Below, in pieces: positions 40,513-42,227 of a stretch of DNA of 42,227 nt (position 1 is the first letter of the stretch; every line of letters begins with the position of its first letter). The position numbers were made by a program, and so were the translations under genes. This DNA is from Spirochaetae bacterium HGW-Spirochaetae-2 (GTDB lineage Bacteria > Spirochaetota > Spirochaetia > Sphaerochaetales > Sphaerochaetaceae), in the NCBI GenBank assembly GCA_002839355.1, contig PGXW01000023.1, positions 1 to 42,227 of the forward strand, given 5' to 3'. The notes under the pieces were generated by a model, which saw only the letters and a list, made by a program, of their open reading frames with translations, had not been told where the DNA came from and made no database searches.

Positions 40513-41634
40513 ATGCCCAACTGTATGATCATACCTACCTATTGGTCCACACCCGACATCAATTCATGGAAAATCTTCGATCATCCCACTCCCATCCAGG
40601 AAGAGGGAACCTTGCGTCGAACGCTCCAAAACTTGCAGGAAGTGTCGTATCCCGACCCGATCATCTTGTTTCCCGCCCCGGTGGCACCACAAATCGAATG
40701 TCGAGTTGCTCAAATTGCCGCAGAATTTTATCTTGATATACGCATTTGCACTGCGAAGGATATTGATCATATCAGGACTTGCCTTGAAAAAGTCGGGTTC
40801 CCAAAGGCGTATATGCATACGATTTCGATGCACAGCTATGGGGCAATACGCAACATGGGCCTATTGTACGCATTGGTCCACGGATTCGATACCGTGGTCA
40901 TGATCGATGACGACGAATGTATCGATCCCCAGTATCATCGCCAAGCGTTGCTCCACATGGATGAAGTATTCGGAGATTTCTCCATCTTGGGGAAAACCGG
41001 CGCTGTTATGGATGAATCGGGCAAAAAATACTATGACGGGCAATCGACCTTCACACTTCAGGATTGGCCGAAGGATCAGTTGTTCAACGAAAATGTACTT
41101 CTGGAAATCGAAGCACCTGGTGAATTGACTCCGTGTACGGTGGCATTCGGTGGCAATATGGTCCTTTCCAGGAAACTATTCCAAACGGTGCCCTTCGATC
41201 CGTTCGGTACCCGTGGGGAGGATGATGATTATGTAATCAATGCCCGATACGCCGGCTTTCCCTTCTTCTTCGACAAGAATCTTACATTGTTGCATCTACC
41301 ACCAAAACGGAACACGGGATTCTGGACAAGGCATCGCCAGGATATCATACGATTCAAGTATGCACGGGCCAAATTCAAGATCCTCAATATCAACCCGAAT
41401 TCTGCCGGAAGTTTTCTCGCCTATTTCACCCGGGATGATCTCGATTTCAAGATCATCTCATCCAGTATAGCTGGAGCAAAATATTTTGTGGACCACCATG
41501 ATAGGCGGGAGTTCGAGGAATTCCTCAACAACGCGTTGTTGGCAGCAACATGTACCGATAGCGACTGCGAGCGGTCTGCAGGGGATTTTCTCCGATTTCT
41601 CGACGCATGGACCACCTATGCGCCGAGACTATGA
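40513..41634 (+). CDS. GT-A-fold glycosyltransferase linked to the sugar importer
   Basis: This 373-residue protein begins like GT2-type enzymes (NCMIIPTYWSTP) and has an acidic metal motif DDDE (132-135, in VVMIDDDE) and a second acidic block GEDDDY (235-240) expected near the catalytic base. There are no membrane segments. AAGGAG precedes ATG 40513 by 6 bases, 24 bp after permease 2. A glycosyltransferase in a sugar-import operon suggests it uses or rebuilds the imported sugar, for instance in a storage or osmolyte glycoside (inference); donor and acceptor are unknown. Confidence 0.75.
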   Translation: MPNCMIIPTYWSTPDINSWKIFDHPTPIQEEGTLRRTLQNLQEVSYPDPIILFPAPVAPQIECRVAQIAAEFYLDIRICTAKDIDHIRTCLEKVGFPKAYMHTISMHSYGAIRNMGLLYALVHGFDTVVMIDDDECIDPQYHRQALLHMDEVFGDFSILGKTGAVMDESGKKYYDGQSTFTLQDWPKDQLFNENVLLEIEAPGELTPCTVAFGGNMVLSRKLFQTVPFDPFGTRGEDDDYVINARYAGFPFFFDKNLTLLHLPPKRNTGFWTRHRQDIIRFKYARAKFKILNINPNSAGSFLAYFTRDDLDFKIISSSIAGAKYFVDHHDRREFEEFLNNALLAATCTDSDCERSAGDFLRFLDAWTTYAPRL

Positions 41635-41740
41635 AGGTCAGCCAAAGTTCGGCGAACATTGCGATCGGAAGCACACGCCTGGCCCTCGGAGTATCAGCTA
41701 CCGTTCGCCTGGCTCCCAGAACCTGGCACCATGTACTTGG

Positions 41741-42223
41741 TTATCCCTTCAATTTTTCCAATGTGATCGCACTGAAGAATTCCCTACTCCAGATATCAAG
41801 CGAGGCTGGATGGGCTATGAAGGGCACCACATCCCGCTTGACTTGCTGAAAATCCAGATTCTCGAACCGTCGCAACAATAATTCCTGTACCGTCCGGATT
41901 TGAAGCGGTCCTGTTTCGGTCCAATGGCCGGATTGTCGCATACGCGCCTCAAGATGCCAGATATTGACAGGAATCCCTTCTGACAGATACCAGAGGTAAT
42001 CGTAGAAATCACGACCCTTTTCACGATGTCTCCAGTTCCGACAGAGCAATGCGTGCAACTTCCCTGCGAACAATGAGGACTTGTCATAGAGCAATGCGGC
42101 ATATGGTTGGGGCAGCAGCTTGAACTTTTGATTTTTCCGCGCGAACAAGACCGTGATTCCGTTATTCAAGACCGCCGTTCCGTACAACAAGACCATTTGA
42201 TCGTCTGATACAATTCCGCACAT
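41741..42223 (-). CDS. AbiEii/AbiGii-type nucleotidyltransferase toxin, partial at the window edge
   Basis: The visible 160 residues match the C-terminal part of AbiEii toxins: KLLPQPYAALLYDKSSLFAGKLHALLCR followed by KGRDFYDYLWYL, split here as two conserved blocks. Family members are NTP transferases of abortive-infection type IV toxin-antitoxin pairs. The catalytic GS-x-x-D part would be upstream, beyond 42227. An ATG at 42223 exists but has no visible ribosome site and the frame stays open to the edge, so the gene is taken as truncated. The partner antitoxin, normally adjacent, is not visible. Confidence 0.8.
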   Translation of the reverse strand: MCGIVSDDQMVLLYGTAVLNNGITVLFARKNQKFKLLPQPYAALLYDKSSLFAGKLHALLCRNWRHREKGRDFYDYLWYLSEGIPVNIWHLEARMRQSGHWTETGPLQIRTVQELLLRRFENLDFQQVKRDVVPFIAHPASLDIWSREFFSAITLEKLKG

Positions 42224-42227
42224 AAAG

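Noticed and set aside
41718-41730. AGAACCTGGCACC, a possible decayed repeat arm between the glycosyltransferase and AbiEii genes
   Set aside because: No core follows at the expected position; too weak to count as a copy.

Overview
The window looks like a chromosomal stretch of a free-living, fermentative spirochaete, most likely Sphaerochaeta-like (inference). The clues are about 50-55% GC by eye, tightly packed operons with strong AGGAGG-type ribosome sites, and three substrate-binding proteins whose signal peptides end in the spirochaete-style F-A-S/G-G pattern. No rRNA or tRNA gene was recognised.

Left part (1-8.2 kb): a fragment of an outer-membrane-like protein, then a divergent four-gene module. 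On the minus strand are an unknown coiled-coil protein and two different BREX-type (DUF2791/BrxD-like) P-loop ATPases with overlapping stops and starts. On the plus strand is a DECH-box SF2 helicase of the BrxHI/XPB type. Two sets of short direct repeats lie between them. No PglX methylase, PglZ phosphatase or nuclease accompanies them, so this is a candidate undescribed or minimal BREX-related defence system. It is followed by an unknown gene, a MATE exporter and its MarR repressor with a double operator.

Middle part (8.3-16.3 kb): one minus-strand operon, dctP-dctQ-dctM-aminotransferase-D-aminoacylase-gntR-larA-like. It appears to import and catabolise an N-acyl-D-amino acid or a related acid. 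An unknown protein, a mazEF pair and a DUF3795 protein follow (16.3-18.7 kb).

Right-middle part (18.8-35.3 kb): two tandem HExxPGH metalloproteins diverge from an SDR gene. A 12.7-kb minus-strand operon follows: Opp binding protein, OppB, OppC, OppD, OppF, M18 aminopeptidase, TPP enzyme, two nitroreductases, Gfo/Idh/MocA oxidoreductase and a long DUF885 protein. This looks like uptake and breakdown of oligopeptides or peptide-like molecules. A divergent GntR/FCD regulator sits behind a long, highly structured leader or MITE-like insertion.

Right end (36-42.2 kb): an autoregulated ROK repressor with a sugar ABC importer and a glycosyltransferase, then a convergent AbiEii-type toxin gene cut by the window edge.

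The most unusual sequence-level signal is a dispersed 58-bp repeat (six canonical copies, one with an extra half unit, one partial). Its architecture is rigid: a 13-bp palindrome, 9 bp, a 14-bp core palindrome (TTTTGTATACAAAA type), 9 bp, and a 13-bp palindrome (GGTGCCnGGCACC type). Copies sit between genes, often touching a stop codon, and some supply the start or the last codons of neighbouring genes.
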